Assembly: GCA_964616985.1 (NCBI GenBank)
Contig: CAZTVF010000003.1
Location: 26,881-90,880 of the forward strand
Source: CAZTVF01 sp964616985
GTDB lineage: Bacteria > Planctomycetota > Phycisphaerae > SM23-33
DNA length: 64,000 nucleotides
Direction: 5' to 3'
Shown: in pieces, positions 8,292 to 18,700 of the stretch
Layout: each line of letters starts with the position of its first letter
How positions within the stretch are numbered: position 1 is the first letter of the stretch
Notes under the pieces: model-generated
Database searches by the model: none
Told to the model about the DNA's origin: nothing
The model's input: the letters and a program-made list of their open reading frames with translations, nothing else
Translations under genes and position numbers: made by a program

Positions 8292-10130
8292 TCATTTATT
8301 GGTCCCGTAGATGATCCGGAAATCATGTGCGCCGACGAACACCGGCCCGTAGACGTCCGGGGCGGCCTTGAGGTTGGGCAACTGCCTCCCCACGCCGCCG
8401 TCCTCGAGGTCGGCCAGCACGTTCTTGCCCGCGGCGTCCTCGCGCGGCCTGAAGCCGATGATATAGGGCTGGCGCCAGTCGCTGTCGCCGGGGATCTTGG
8501 CGAAGTTGAGCTGCGAGAGCATCTCGCCCTCGGTCAGCACGTTGGCGCCGCCGAACACGCGGGCGGAATCGAAGATGTACAACTGCTCGCGGACGGGCTG
8601 GTCGCTCTCATTGACGATCACTATCACGGCGCCCGTGCCGCCCTTGGCCGTCGCGCGGCGGTACACGCACGTGTAGACGTTGGCCAGCGGGTTCTGATCG
8701 GTCGTCTCGAACTCCTCGGCCGGCTTGAAGGCCTCGCCGTAGCGGATGAACGTGTTGTTCCGCCAGGGCGGGATGAACTCGGTCTTGCCGTCGCTCTCCA
8801 GCAGTCCCGTTTTCTGCATGATCGTCAGGACGCGCATGGCCTCGGCGAGGTGGCTGATGCCCGCGCCCTCCACGCCGAAGTTCATGGCCAGCGCCCGTCC
8901 CAGCAGCACGCGGTCGGCGGCCTTGGCCGAGCCCGCGGGCACGAGCTTGGCCGCGTTGGTCTTCACCCGCGTCGTCACGCCTGTATGCGTGCCGGCGAGG
9001 TAGCGGAAGAGGCGGTGGGGGTAAGCGGCGGCGAGGTCGTGGTTGGCGTCGGGCATGTCGCCGCCGGCGGCGCCTTCCATCTGTGCCAGCGGGGCGCAGG
9101 CCTCGAAGGCGGCGGCCACATCGGCCCGGGTGATGGCATCGGGGGCCGCGGGCATCTCGCTGCGGCCCTTGAGCGACACGGGCAGGACCTTGGCCGCCCC
9201 ATCCGGCCAGGCCAGCCAGGCCTTGTGCAGACGGTTAACGGCCGGTGTGGTGGCCGGGTGCAGCAGCAGGACGAAGTTGACGGTCTTGGCCGCGCCCAGC
9301 GTGGTCTTGGTGTTGACCAGCTTGGTGCGCCAGGTGATGTTGCCGGCCTTGTCGCGCTCCAGCGTCAGCGTGCTGAGTTCGGGGTTGACGGCCCAGCCGG
9401 TCACGTCGTCGCACAGGAAGGTGAAGCCGCGGTCGCCGCTGCCGACGTACGCCCGCTTGACGGGGCCCGGGGCGTTCTTCCCGGCCTTGTTGGCGTCCTT
9501 GGCGCTGTTGCCCCAGACGAGGCCCTCTTCATCGGCGGGCTCGTAGTCGCGGGCGGTGTAGACCTGCGGCGCGGCGGCAACGGCGTCGCCGAGGATGACC
9601 GTGTCGACCGTCCCGTCGATGTCGGCGACCAATTCCAGCGCGTCGATCTCGCCGGTGCCGGTGTAGGCGAGCGTGCAGAAGATGGCGCCGTCCTTTTCAT
9701 ACCGCGTGGCGAGGTTGACGGTCAGGCGGCCGGACGTGAGGCGGGCGGAGGCGGCGACACCGGCGTCCTTTGCCGCCGGGGCGGCCGCATCGGCGACCGT
9801 CATCGCGGCCTTGATGCCGCCGACGGTGGCCTCGATGCGGAGGGGGGCACGCAGCTGGGGCCCGCGGCCCATCCACTTGAGCACGTCGGGGCCGGCGGCC
9901 TTGCCGCGCAGCTCCAGGGGCAGTTCGGTGGCGGCAGGGCGGATGGTGATCTGCTTGGGCAGGCCCGACGTATCGGGCTCGATGGTGATGCGGCCGAGCT
10001 CGATCTTGCCGCCGACCCATTGGGCGCTGTCGGCCGCCGCAACGGGCGAGGCGGGCAGCAGGGCGATCAGAAGGGCGGCCGCGGTTAACGCGAAAGACTT
10101 CATGGCGTTGTTCATCCTTGAGGTGTTCAT
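8292..10130 (-). CDS. Secreted paralogue of the 1220-aa DUF6067-like protein, lacking its central domain
   Basis: The product has 612 aa from the chosen ATG at 10130, whose A is the last base of the upstream stop (TGATG), with GGGAGGAGGG just before it. The two genes are therefore translationally coupled. Residues 1-32 form a signal peptide. The mature part aligns with the 10130-13792 product: both share LPLELRG, LGRGPQLRSP/MGRGPQLRAP, CDD/CDS-GW strands and the C-terminal YGPV-HDFR-YG ending. The short protein lacks the roughly 180-residue segment that holds WWDEYW in the long one, so it may be non-catalytic or binding (inference). An in-frame start at 10148 is also possible. Confidence 0.78.
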   Translation of the reverse strand: MNTSRMNNAMKSFALTAAALLIALLPASPVAAADSAQWVGGKIELGRITIEPDTSGLPKQITIRPAATELPLELRGKAAGPDVLKWMGRGPQLRAPLRIEATVGGIKAAMTVADAAAPAAKDAGVAASARLTSGRLTVNLATRYEKDGAIFCTLAYTGTGEIDALELVADIDGTVDTVILGDAVAAAPQVYTARDYEPADEEGLVWGNSAKDANKAGKNAPGPVKRAYVGSGDRGFTFLCDDVTGWAVNPELSTLTLERDKAGNITWRTKLVNTKTTLGAAKTVNFVLLLHPATTPAVNRLHKAWLAWPDGAAKVLPVSLKGRSEMPAAPDAITRADVAAAFEACAPLAQMEGAAGGDMPDANHDLAAAYPHRLFRYLAGTHTGVTTRVKTNAAKLVPAGSAKAADRVLLGRALAMNFGVEGAGISHLAEAMRVLTIMQKTGLLESDGKTEFIPPWRNNTFIRYGEAFKPAEEFETTDQNPLANVYTCVYRRATAKGGTGAVIVIVNESDQPVREQLYIFDSARVFGGANVLTEGEMLSQLNFAKIPGDSDWRQPYIIGFRPREDAAGKNVLADLEDGGVGRQLPNLKAAPDVYGPVFVGAHDFRIIYGTNK

Positions 10131-13100
10131 CACTTGCCCTCCTCCCACTGCCCGTACAGGACGCGGAAGTCATGACGGGGCACCGAGACGGGGCCGTACG
10201 TGTCGGCCTTGCCGGCGACGGGGCTGATGATGTCGCCGGTCTCCAGGTCCATCAGGACCTTGGCGTCGGCGTCGCGGTGGCTGTTCTTCTGCCAGAAGCC
10301 CTTGAGAGCCTCGGGCACGGGCATCTTGGCCCGCACGTCGGCGGCCTTGAGGCTGTTGGGCCCGCCGAAGATGCGTTTGGGGTCGGCGATCACCAGCGGC
10401 AGCTGGGTATCCTCGTCATCCTGATTCATGATGACGATGAGGGCCTTGAAGCCCTTCTTCCCGTCGCCCAGCGGGTGGCGGTAGACGGCGGTGTAGGCCT
10501 TCTTGGGCTCCTTCCGGGTGTCATACTGGATGGCCGCCTCGTTGCGCCAGTAGGGCAGCTTCTCCACCGCGCCGTCGTCGAAGAGGCCGAAGTCGGTCAT
10601 CAGCGTCAGCAGCCTGACCGCCTGCTCGCGATGCACAAAGTAGCCGTGGGGGCCCATCGAACTGACGCCCACGTCGTTCAGCAGGGCGCGGCCGAGGATC
10701 TGGCGGTCGTAGACCTTGTCGTCGCCCGCCTGGGCCACGATCACGTCGGACGAGATGCGGGCCACCAGGCCAGTGAAGTTGTGGCACATGTAGCGGTCGA
10801 GGCTGTTGGGGAACTGCACCACCGTGTCGATGTCCAGCGAACGGTGCATGGCCCCGCATTCCTCCACCTGCTGCGTGTCGAAGGCCAGCGACTCCAGCAG
10901 CGTCGCCGAGTTGTTCGCCCACAGGAAGTTCCGCTGCGGCACGTTGTTGGCCGCCCAGATGCGGTTGAGACGCTTGAATGCGTTTCGCATGTTGGCCGTC
11001 AGGAAGTTCCGCTGCCAGGGCAGTTCCTTGGGCCCGACCGTGTTGGGCTCGCGGATGTAGGCGTTGCCGGCGGCGATGTTGTTGCTGCCGTACACCGGCC
11101 AGTATTCATCCCACCAGTAGCCGGTGCGGCGGCCGACGCGGATCTGGCGCTCCAGCAGGAAGACGCCCTTGTCCTCGAAGGTCTGGTCGAGCTCCGAACT
11201 GATGCCCACGTTGCGCCACCGCCCGTAGCGGTGGAAGGGCTGGTTGTCCTTGCGGAAGCTGGTCCGCTTATCGTCGCCGATTTCCTTGCCCGCGCCGGCG
11301 GCCGTCCGCCAACGCTGGATCAGGTAGTCCTCCGGCAGGTCCGCGGGCTCCACCTGGTAGCCTTCGGCCCACGTGTCGCCGCGGTACAGCCAGGCCAGCT
11401 TGCGGTATTCCTTGGGCTTGGGCTTGGAGGGGTGCGTCAGCATGGTGAAGGTCGTCGTGCGGGCACCCTTGATGTCCACCGGGTGGTTGACGAACTTCAC
11501 GCGCCACGTCACCTCGCCCGCCTTGTTGCGCTCCAGCGACATCGCCGAGCCGTCCTTGTCGAGCATCCAGCCCTGGTCGCTGTCGCAGAAGAAGGTGAAT
11601 GCGCGGTCGGCCGAGCCGAACCACAGCCACGGCACAAAGTGCGAGTAGTACAGCTCGGGGCGCTCCATCTGGGCCGAATCCCACACCACGCCCTCCGCCG
11701 TCGGCAGCGTGCATTCCCACTTGTCGGCCGCGGCCATGCCGCCGCCGTACAGGCTGGTCACTTCAAGATCCACCAGGCCGGCGACCTCGGTGACCATCTC
11801 CAGCGAGTCGATCTGCACCGCGGCGTCACCGCCGTAGGTCATCGTCACATGCATCGCCCCGTCGCAGTCATACTGCGTGCGGAGCTCGATCGGCAGCGAG
11901 CCCGCCTTGAGCTTGGCGGTGTATTCCAGTTCGCTCTTCCACTGGCGCGTGACCTTGGCGGGTTCGACGACCTCGGCCGCCACGCGCTGGCCTTTGATGA
12001 CGGCCTCGAGGCGCATGGGCGAGCGGAGCTGCGGCCCGCGTCCCAGTTCCAGCAGGTCCTTGGGGGGGAGCTTGGCGGCCTCGGCGCCGCGGAGTTCCAG
12101 GGGCAGCTCGCGCGGGTCGGGCTTGATGGCGATCTGCGCGGGCAGGCCGGCGGGGGAGGTGGTGAAGCGGTGCTTCAGCGTGTCCAGGCCCTGGGGGTCA
12201 GCGGCGATGGGCGTGAAGGGCTCCCACACCACGTCGTCCAGGCCCAGCTTGTTGTGCTGCCATGCGGCCTTCTCGAACTTGAAGCCATCGGGGTTGGCCT
12301 CGCCGACGATCCGCTTGTTGCGGTCGAACAGCAGCATCGAGACCTTGTAGTTCTTACCCTCTTGCACCTTGGGCAGGTCCATCAGGAAGCAGGCGAACTC
12401 TCCCTTCACCGGCGCGGTGGCCTCGGCGACGACGGCGTCGGCGCCGTCCATGATCGTGAGCTTGGCCTCCACGCCGCGCTTGGCGTCCTCGGACGCACCG
12501 TGCAGGCCCACGTCCAGGATGGCCGAGAGCTTCTTGGTGTACGAGCTGAAGTCGTAGCTGAAGAGGAAGTCCTTGCGAGGCGGGCGCAGGCCGGCGATCA
12601 CGTCCACGCGGCGCTGGCGGAAGCTCACGCCCTGGTTCGCCCCGCCTTCCATCGAATGGAAGGGCACCAGCCGCGTGCGGTACAGCACCTTGCCCGGCTT
12701 ACCGGCCGAGCGGACGTCAAACCACAGCGCGTCGCCGTCGCGGCTGATGCCCGGGAAGGGCTGCTTCAGCCGCAGTTTCTTCACCTCGCCGGGGACCAGC
12801 TCCAGCAGGCCGTCGCGAAGCTCGGGCGAGTCATAGCTGGAGAAGATCGAGCCTTCCTCGCTCTCGACGAAGAAGCCCAGGCGGACGGTCTGGCTGCGAT
12901 TGTCGTGGTTTCGCACCATCAGCTGCACGTCGATGGTGTCTTCCATCACCGGCCCCAGGTCCACCACCTGGAAGCTCACCGGCTGGGGGTCGAAGACCAG
13001 CATCATCTTCGTCGTGTTCCAGCAGTGGGCGTCGGAGGCGTTGAAGAACGGGCCGTTGCCGCCGATGGCGCGGGTGAACCAGCAGCGAAAGGCGCCCTCG

Positions 13101-13792
13101 GCCGGCGGGGGCAGCTTGACGATCGGCACGCCGTTGCGGTCCTTGCCCGCGTAGTCGTTGTAGACCATCTCCTTCATCGGGATGGCGATCTCAAGGATCC
13201 ACTTCTTGCCGTCGACGCCGCTGCGGATGGTCGCCTTGCTCTTCCACTCCATGCCCGGGCCGCGGGCCTGCGACCAGTGCTGGTCGCTGAACGAGCCGAT
13301 GGGGTTGATGAACCACTTGAACAGGCCGTAGCCGAAGCCCTTCTTGTTGTCATCGACCGGGCGTAGCTCCAGCTCCACGTGGTCGTCCCACTGCAGGCCG
13401 TACGTCGGGTGGCCGATCACGTCGGGGAAGCGGCCGTACGCCTTGAGCCACGAGCTCTCGGGGAACACGGGCGAGACGTAGGCCAGGTAGAGGTTGTCCT
13501 TGTCGTAGCAGGCGTAGATCTGCAGCTGCGTCTGCACGGGGGCCATGTAGCGGAAGTCGGCGTTGCCGTAGTCGTAGAAGAAGGCCGAGTGGCCGGAGGC
13601 CCCGTCCCATTCGGCGGCGTCGAGGCTGCCGTCGATCTTGGGGGGGCGGTCGACCATGGGGATTCGCATGAAGGGGGTGTCGACGCGGGCTACGTCGCCG
13701 TGGGAGGTGGGGGTATCGACCGCCCGTGTGGTCGCCGTCGCCCAGGCCGCCAGGCAGATCCCGATCGCCGCGTACGCTACTCGCTGCTTCAT
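10130..13792 (-). CDS. Large secreted glycoside-hydrolase-like protein (CBM9/DOMON-like plus DUF6067-like)
   Basis: The product has 1220 aa. The ATG at 13792 follows AAGGAA; an upstream TTG is disfavoured. A signal peptide spans about 1-26. Residues about 45-280 resemble carbohydrate-binding/DOMON domains (IDGSLDAAEWDG, LYLAYVSP, WDDHVELELRP, WILEIAIPMKEM). Residues about 540-1215 resemble the planctomycete glycoside-hydrolase-like DUF6067 region, with GYWWDEYWPVYG near 891-902 as the best candidate active-site segment. The family name rests on memory of the pattern, so treat it as probable. It is coupled to a shorter paralogue downstream. The probable role is extracellular polysaccharide binding or degradation. 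Confidence 0.78.
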   Translation of the reverse strand: MKQRVAYAAIGICLAAWATATTRAVDTPTSHGDVARVDTPFMRIPMVDRPPKIDGSLDAAEWDGASGHSAFFYDYGNADFRYMAPVQTQLQIYACYDKDNLYLAYVSPVFPESSWLKAYGRFPDVIGHPTYGLQWDDHVELELRPVDDNKKGFGYGLFKWFINPIGSFSDQHWSQARGPGMEWKSKATIRSGVDGKKWILEIAIPMKEMVYNDYAGKDRNGVPIVKLPPPAEGAFRCWFTRAIGGNGPFFNASDAHCWNTTKMMLVFDPQPVSFQVVDLGPVMEDTIDVQLMVRNHDNRSQTVRLGFFVESEEGSIFSSYDSPELRDGLLELVPGEVKKLRLKQPFPGISRDGDALWFDVRSAGKPGKVLYRTRLVPFHSMEGGANQGVSFRQRRVDVIAGLRPPRKDFLFSYDFSSYTKKLSAILDVGLHGASEDAKRGVEAKLTIMDGADAVVAEATAPVKGEFACFLMDLPKVQEGKNYKVSMLLFDRNKRIVGEANPDGFKFEKAAWQHNKLGLDDVVWEPFTPIAADPQGLDTLKHRFTTSPAGLPAQIAIKPDPRELPLELRGAEAAKLPPKDLLELGRGPQLRSPMRLEAVIKGQRVAAEVVEPAKVTRQWKSELEYTAKLKAGSLPIELRTQYDCDGAMHVTMTYGGDAAVQIDSLEMVTEVAGLVDLEVTSLYGGGMAAADKWECTLPTAEGVVWDSAQMERPELYYSHFVPWLWFGSADRAFTFFCDSDQGWMLDKDGSAMSLERNKAGEVTWRVKFVNHPVDIKGARTTTFTMLTHPSKPKPKEYRKLAWLYRGDTWAEGYQVEPADLPEDYLIQRWRTAAGAGKEIGDDKRTSFRKDNQPFHRYGRWRNVGISSELDQTFEDKGVFLLERQIRVGRRTGYWWDEYWPVYGSNNIAAGNAYIREPNTVGPKELPWQRNFLTANMRNAFKRLNRIWAANNVPQRNFLWANNSATLLESLAFDTQQVEECGAMHRSLDIDTVVQFPNSLDRYMCHNFTGLVARISSDVIVAQAGDDKVYDRQILGRALLNDVGVSSMGPHGYFVHREQAVRLLTLMTDFGLFDDGAVEKLPYWRNEAAIQYDTRKEPKKAYTAVYRHPLGDGKKGFKALIVIMNQDDEDTQLPLVIADPKRIFGGPNSLKAADVRAKMPVPEALKGFWQKNSHRDADAKVLMDLETGDIISPVAGKADTYGPVSVPRHDFRVLYGQWEEGK

Positions 13793-13982
13793 AGGCAAAT
13801 TCCTTCCGATAGCAGTTTAACGAGGAACCCCCGCCCGCGTTGCGGCCAGAATAGCCGATCGCCGCGGAAATTGCACCCTTTAGGCATGATCGTATTCTGG
13901 TTTGGCAGAATCTGCATCACCGGATCGGTGGAGTGCCGTGTCTTGGCTTGCTCGTAGGCATCCCCGTTACTCCTCCCCGGCC

Positions 13983-15353
13983 TCACCGCACGGCGTCGGG
14001 CGAGCGGAGGGCGCGGTCTTTGGCGGGCGGCTCGGGCAGGAGGCGGTCGAAGAAGCGGCGAAGCCCGCTCTTCTGGTAACGCTTCAGCAGCAGGGGGAAC
14101 TTGATGAACAGCTGGTCAATCTGGTCCGCCGGCATCGAGGGCATGTTCAGGACGCTGCGGTTCGTCCAGTAGTTCTCTTCCCCGCGGCCGGAGATCCAGC
14201 CGTTTTCCTCGCACATCTCGGCCGCCCGCGTGCCGGGCACGGGGTAGAAGACGCGCGGGATCACCTTGTGCACGTCGGCGGCGGCCAGCAGGCGGAGCGT
14301 GTCCTCGGCGGCGATGGGCGTCTCATACGGATTGCCCACGGTGACCTCGGCCTCGATGCTCAGCCCCGCGCGTCGCAGCACGCGGCAGGCCTCGATGATC
14401 TGCGCGTCGGTGCCGTGCAGCGACTGCACTTCCTCGCGGATGAAGCGGCTGCCCGAGCCCAGGCGGGTGCTGACCCAGCGGCAGCCGCTGGACGCCAGCC
14501 GCTGCGCGATCTCGGGCGTGACCTTGTCCAGCCGCACGTGGCAGCGGTAGGGCAGCGTAAAGCGGGCCTTGTAGGCCGTCGCGAACCGCGACAGCCAGTC
14601 GGCGTCCATCGCAAAGGCGTGGTCGTAGAACCGCAGCGACGCCACGCCCGGGTAGGCGCCCGTCACGGCCGCGATCTCGTTCAGCACGCGTTCGACGCTG
14701 CGGCGGCGGAGGTAGGGCTCCTGCCCGTCGTAGAGGTCCATGTACCAGTCGTTGATGCAGCAGCCGCACCACATCGAGCAGCCGCGCGAGGTCTTGAACG
14801 CGGCCTCGCCGGTGGCGGCGACGATCCTGGCGTAATCGAACAGTTCGCGGTCGGGGGCCGGCAGCGAGTCCAGGTCGGCCACCAGCGGCCGGGAGAGGCC
14901 CTTGACCACGCCGGTGTCGCTGTTGATCCACACGCCCTCGAGCCCCGTGGGGTCCTGGTGGTCGCGAACGGCGCGGAAGAATTCCAGCGCCGCCTCCTCG
15001 AACTCGCCCGGCAGCAGGGCGGTCACGCCGGGCATGCTGATGGCCCGGCTGGCGCGGCAGGTAGCGAAGGTGCCCACCACCGCCACCGGCAGCGAGAACT
15101 GCGAACTGATGTCGGCGATCGCGCGGCGGGCGGGGGTGACGTTACAGGGCGAGAGGTCGGCCAGGATGTACTGCGGCCGCTGCTGGATGATCGCCTGGCG
15201 GAGGCGTTCGGCATCGTAGGCTGACTGCGTGATCAGCGAGACATCGAAGCCGTCGGCTTTGAGAAGGGCGGCGGCGACGCCGAGAGAGTGGGAAAATTCC
15301 GGCAGGGGGTTGAGGAGGCCAGGATCGATAAACTGCAGGATCGACAGCCGCAT
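13983..15353 (-). CDS. B12-binding radical SAM protein
   Basis: The product has 456 aa. Residues about 1-150 form a cobalamin-binding-like Rossmann domain (LLKADGFDV, ILADLSPCNV, AVVGTFATC). The radical SAM core starts at 187 with KTSRGCSMWCGCC, giving C192, C196 and C199 for the 4Fe-4S cluster in CX3CX2C spacing, plus an extra C198. Later segments (LRFYDHAFAMD, IEAEVTVGNPYET, FYPVPGT) fit the BchE/methyltransferase-like class. The N-terminal domain lacks a clear DxHxxG motif, so B12 binding is uncertain. A CGGAG site precedes the ATG. Reaction and substrate are unknown. Confidence 0.85.
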   Translation of the reverse strand: MRLSILQFIDPGLLNPLPEFSHSLGVAAALLKADGFDVSLITQSAYDAERLRQAIIQQRPQYILADLSPCNVTPARRAIADISSQFSLPVAVVGTFATCRASRAISMPGVTALLPGEFEEAALEFFRAVRDHQDPTGLEGVWINSDTGVVKGLSRPLVADLDSLPAPDRELFDYARIVAATGEAAFKTSRGCSMWCGCCINDWYMDLYDGQEPYLRRRSVERVLNEIAAVTGAYPGVASLRFYDHAFAMDADWLSRFATAYKARFTLPYRCHVRLDKVTPEIAQRLASSGCRWVSTRLGSGSRFIREEVQSLHGTDAQIIEACRVLRRAGLSIEAEVTVGNPYETPIAAEDTLRLLAAADVHKVIPRVFYPVPGTRAAEMCEENGWISGRGEENYWTNRSVLNMPSMPADQIDQLFIKFPLLLKRYQKSGLRRFFDRLLPEPPAKDRALRSPDAVR

Positions 15354-15467
15354 AGAGTTACTCCGGGGCTGACGGGTAATTTACCATCCGCCACCCGACG
15401 CTGACTAGGTAAAAACACGATTTGCGCAGAACGCTTGCCAGCCGGTAGCCAGTGATGAGTGCTGGAA

Positions 15468-15516
15468 ATATGCCACGGCGGTGCCACCCCCAAACTTGTT
15501 TTGGGGGTGCGAAGGC
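15468..15516 (+). repeat. Dispersed CCCCCAAAC palindromic element, copy A
   Basis: The core is a 10-bp perfect stem, CACCCCCAAA (15485-15494) with TTTGGGGGTG (15500-15509), and a 5-base loop. It is preceded by ATGCCACGGCGGTGC and followed by GCGAAGGC. Other copies: 18897-18949, 30381-30430, 30502-30532 (half) and 30801-30841 (inverted). Confidence 0.85.
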
Positions 15517-15613
15517 GTCCCGCGTGCCGGCCGCGTCACCGTGCAAGTCGAACCCAGCGGCAGTGACGGCAAGAGCATCATAGCGCCGGGCCAACCCAGG
15601 CGTCTCCCCGGTG

Positions 15614-15712
15614 CCATGGGGTCGGCATGCAGAACCTGGCCCTACGGGCCAGAACCTGCATGCCCTACCTGCTGGGCCGTGAAAGGAGAAACCCTGCTAT
15701 GGTGCCCCATGG
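15614..15712 (+). promoter_or_regulatory. Nested inverted repeat upstream of the GH9 gene, possible structured leader
   Basis: The outer arms are CCATGGGG (15614-15621) and CCCCATGG (15705-15712). The inner arms are GGCATGCAG (15624-15632) with CTGCATGCC (15656-15664), then TGGCCC (15637-15642) with GGGCCA (15646-15651) around a 3-base loop. The inner hairpin is perfect except for symmetric 4-base internal loops. It ends 54 bases before the GH9 ATG. It may be a regulatory RNA or another intergenic repeat; no known riboswitch class is recognised. Confidence 0.4.
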
Positions 15713-15766
15713 TTCAGGGGGTAAGATCATGTGGCGATGGCGGTGTTCGTCACGGAAAGGGAGCCT

Positions 15767-18700
15767 ATGCGATACTCGTGTGTAATATGGCGATCCGGCG
15801 TTGTGGCGGCCGCTGCGGCCTTGGCCTTGATGACGTTGCCGCTCTCGGCGGTGGCGGAGGGGCAAGCGACTACTCGGCCCAGCCCGGTGCTCTGCGAGTT
15901 CGCGGGCCCGCCGGCCTTTGCCTTTCTCGGCTGGGAAGGCGTCCCCAAGTCCCAGGCCGATGGCCTTTGCATCCAAACGCCCAAATGCCAGGGCGGGGCG
16001 GGGTACAACCTCGGGCGAGATTTGTCTGCTTACGCGGATCGCACGCCGACGCTCACCCTGACGGTCGGGAAGAACAACAAGGCCAAGAGCCTGCGGGTCC
16101 ACCTGATCGACGCCGACGGAACCGTCCACGAGTACATTCTCAAACTCCCGGGCGCTGCCGTAGGCCGGCCCGTCACAATCCTGGCCGAGGATGGAGCCTC
16201 ACTGAAAGAACCCTCCAGCGTGGGCGAGCCCGGCAAGACCCCGGGTTTCGACCTGACGCAGATCGCTCACGCGGTTCTCGTCGGCGACTGGTCGGCCGAG
16301 GCGATCGACGTGACGATCCGGCGATTGGAACTGGTCGAGCCTGACGAGACCATCCTCAAGTCGCGCCAGGCGCTTCGCGCGCGTCTCGCCCGCCAGGCCG
16401 AGGAACGCCGCAACGCCCAGGAGCAGCAAGCCCGGCGAAAGAAGGATCTTCTCGGCGGCGCGCCGCACCCGGCCGACGGACCCCAGGTGCTCCAGGTCGG
16501 CGCCGTGGCGACGGACGTCCTGTGGGTGTCGATCCAGGAAAAGGAATTCATCTCCGTGCCCCAGGTCCCCTACGAGCCCAGGGACGGTGACCAGATCAAG
16601 CATGCGGGCGATGAGACGGTGCTGGTGATCGAGGACGGCAACGTCCTGCAGATGCGGAAGGACGTCAGCGTCATCCGCAAGATCAACGGGGCCGATGTCA
16701 AACTCGGCGATCTGGCCGTCAACGCCCGGCGCATCAAGCCCGAAGACGTCGCCAAGGGGCAGGATCTGACGACCGAGACCGTGGATGAGCCCGCCGCCTA
16801 TCGCGTCACCAGTTCGGACGATCCGGATTGGCAGCCCGTTGCTCCGCTTCAAGTGTGGTGGAAGCGCAAGCCCAATTCATTCCGGTCGATGACCTTCGCG
16901 GTCGAAGTGTTCTTGAAACTGCCCAAGGCGATGGCCGAAGGCAAGACCTACTGCATCGAGTTCACCGGGGTCAATTGCCGTCAGGCGTTCGTAGACTATC
17001 GACACGAGCCGGCGAAGACCCGCAGCCCGGCCGTGCACGTCAGCGCGGTGGGGTTCCGGCCAGACGATCCCGCCAAGATCGGCTTCCTGTCGCAATGGCT
17101 GGGCACGGGCGGCGCACAGCATTACCGCCCGGGGCTGCGCTTCCACGTCCTTGACGACGCCGGCGGCAAGTCGGTTTTCCAGGGCCCGGTCACGCTGATC
17201 AAGGCCGCCGACGCCAACGAGAGCTTCAAGGCCGCGAGAAACTACAGCAAGACCGACGTGCTGGGCATGGACTTCAGCGCCTTCGCCGCGCCCGGCCGCT
17301 ATCGCCTTTATGTACAGGGCATCGGCTGTTCCTACCCATTCGTGATCGCCGACGATGCCTGGGCGAAGGCCTTTGGGCTTTCGATGAAGGGCCTGCTGCA
17401 CCATCGCAGCGGCATCGAACTGGGCCCGCCTTTCACCGACTACATCCGGCCGCGGGATATGCACCCGGCCGACGGCGCGAAGGTATTCGCCTCCACGGCC
17501 AGCGAGATCGATGGCGTCGATCAGGACGGCATCTTCCTGGTCCTGGCCAAAGGCCGCACCGAGCGGCTGCTTCCGGAGGCCTGGGGCGGCCACAAGGACG
17601 CTGGCGACTGGGATCGCAACACCAGCCATCCCGCCGCGATGTGGTTTCTGGTGGACCTCTACGAGCTGTTCCCCGATCGCATCGGGACTATGAAGCTGTC
17701 GCTGCCCGCGGCAGAGGCGAACAACGCGATCCCCGACATCCTGGACGAGGTGCTGTGGAACCTGGACCTCTACCGCCGTCTGCAGGCTGCCGAAGGCGGG
17801 GTCGGCGGGGGCATAGAGTCCACCTCGCATCCGCGGCCGGGAGAGGCAAGCTGGCAGGAGTCGCTGGTGCTCAGCGCCTTCGCGCCCGATCCGCGGGCAT
17901 CGTTCACCTACGCCGCCACGGCCGCCAAGCTGGCGAGGGCACTGGCCGGGATCGACAAAAGGCTTTCCGAGACCTACGCCGCCTCCGCGCGAAAGGCGTG
18001 GGTCTGGGCATGCGCCCACAGCGATGAGGCCATCGGCCGCCTTGGCGAAAAGAACCGCCCGGCCATGAAGCTGGATTTCCGCGATCGGCGGAACCTGGCC
18101 GCCTTCGAGTTGTGGAGGCTCACCGGCGAGGACGGCTTCCATGAGGACTTCCGCTCGACGACGCTGCTGGGCGACCCCAAGGCCGAGATCGCCAGGCAGC
18201 TTAAGGCGGTGACATCGTACGTCCGCTTGCCCCAGGGGCAGGGCGAGGCGTCCCTGCGCGACGCGGCCCGCAAGTGGACCGTCCAGGCCGCCGACACCGC
18301 GTTGGCGTTTGCCCGGGGCAATGCGTTTGGCATCACCACGTGTATTCCCGGACTGCCGCCCATAGGCTTCGTGGGCTACCTGTCGACGCCGGAGATGGTG
18401 GTCGGCCCGGTGCTGCCCCATGCCTGGCTGCTGACGGGCGAGCAGAAATACCTCGCCGGCGCCGTGCGGGCCTGCCAATTCGCCTGCGGCGCCAACCCCG
18501 ACAACCGTGCCCTGACCACAGGTCTTGGCCCCAACCCCGTGCGATTCCCCCTGCACGTCGACAGCCAGATCACCGGCCAGCCCGCGCCGGTTGGCATCAC
18601 CGTGTACGGCATGAGCGACCCGGCCGAGAACTACGGCTTCGATGCGTGGGCTCACACGTGGTTTCTGCAGAAGATGACGCCGCCGTCTCGCGCCTGGCCG

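Larger units (their letters stand above)
15354..15766. other. 413-base intergenic region between divergent genes
   Basis: It separates the radical SAM gene (-) from the GH9 gene (+) and contains no credible gene. It holds a palindromic CACCCCCAAA element (15468-15516), a CGAACCCAGCGG repeat near 15548 related to one at 20678, and a long nested inverted repeat (15614-15712) just before the GH9 gene. Confidence 0.7.

Noticed and set aside
10118..13366. 1082-codon plus-strand open frame and similar long frames opposite 8325-10088, 16877-18760, 24205-27204, 38139-41336 and 54943-58107
   Set aside because: All are antisense shadows caused by high GC at third positions; their translations are His/Gly/Arg/Val-rich low-complexity with no family match, while the opposite strand has clear domains.
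13799..13982. Possible regulatory RNA or small gene between the large secreted protein and the radical SAM gene
   Set aside because: No ribosome site, frame or stable hairpin stands out.
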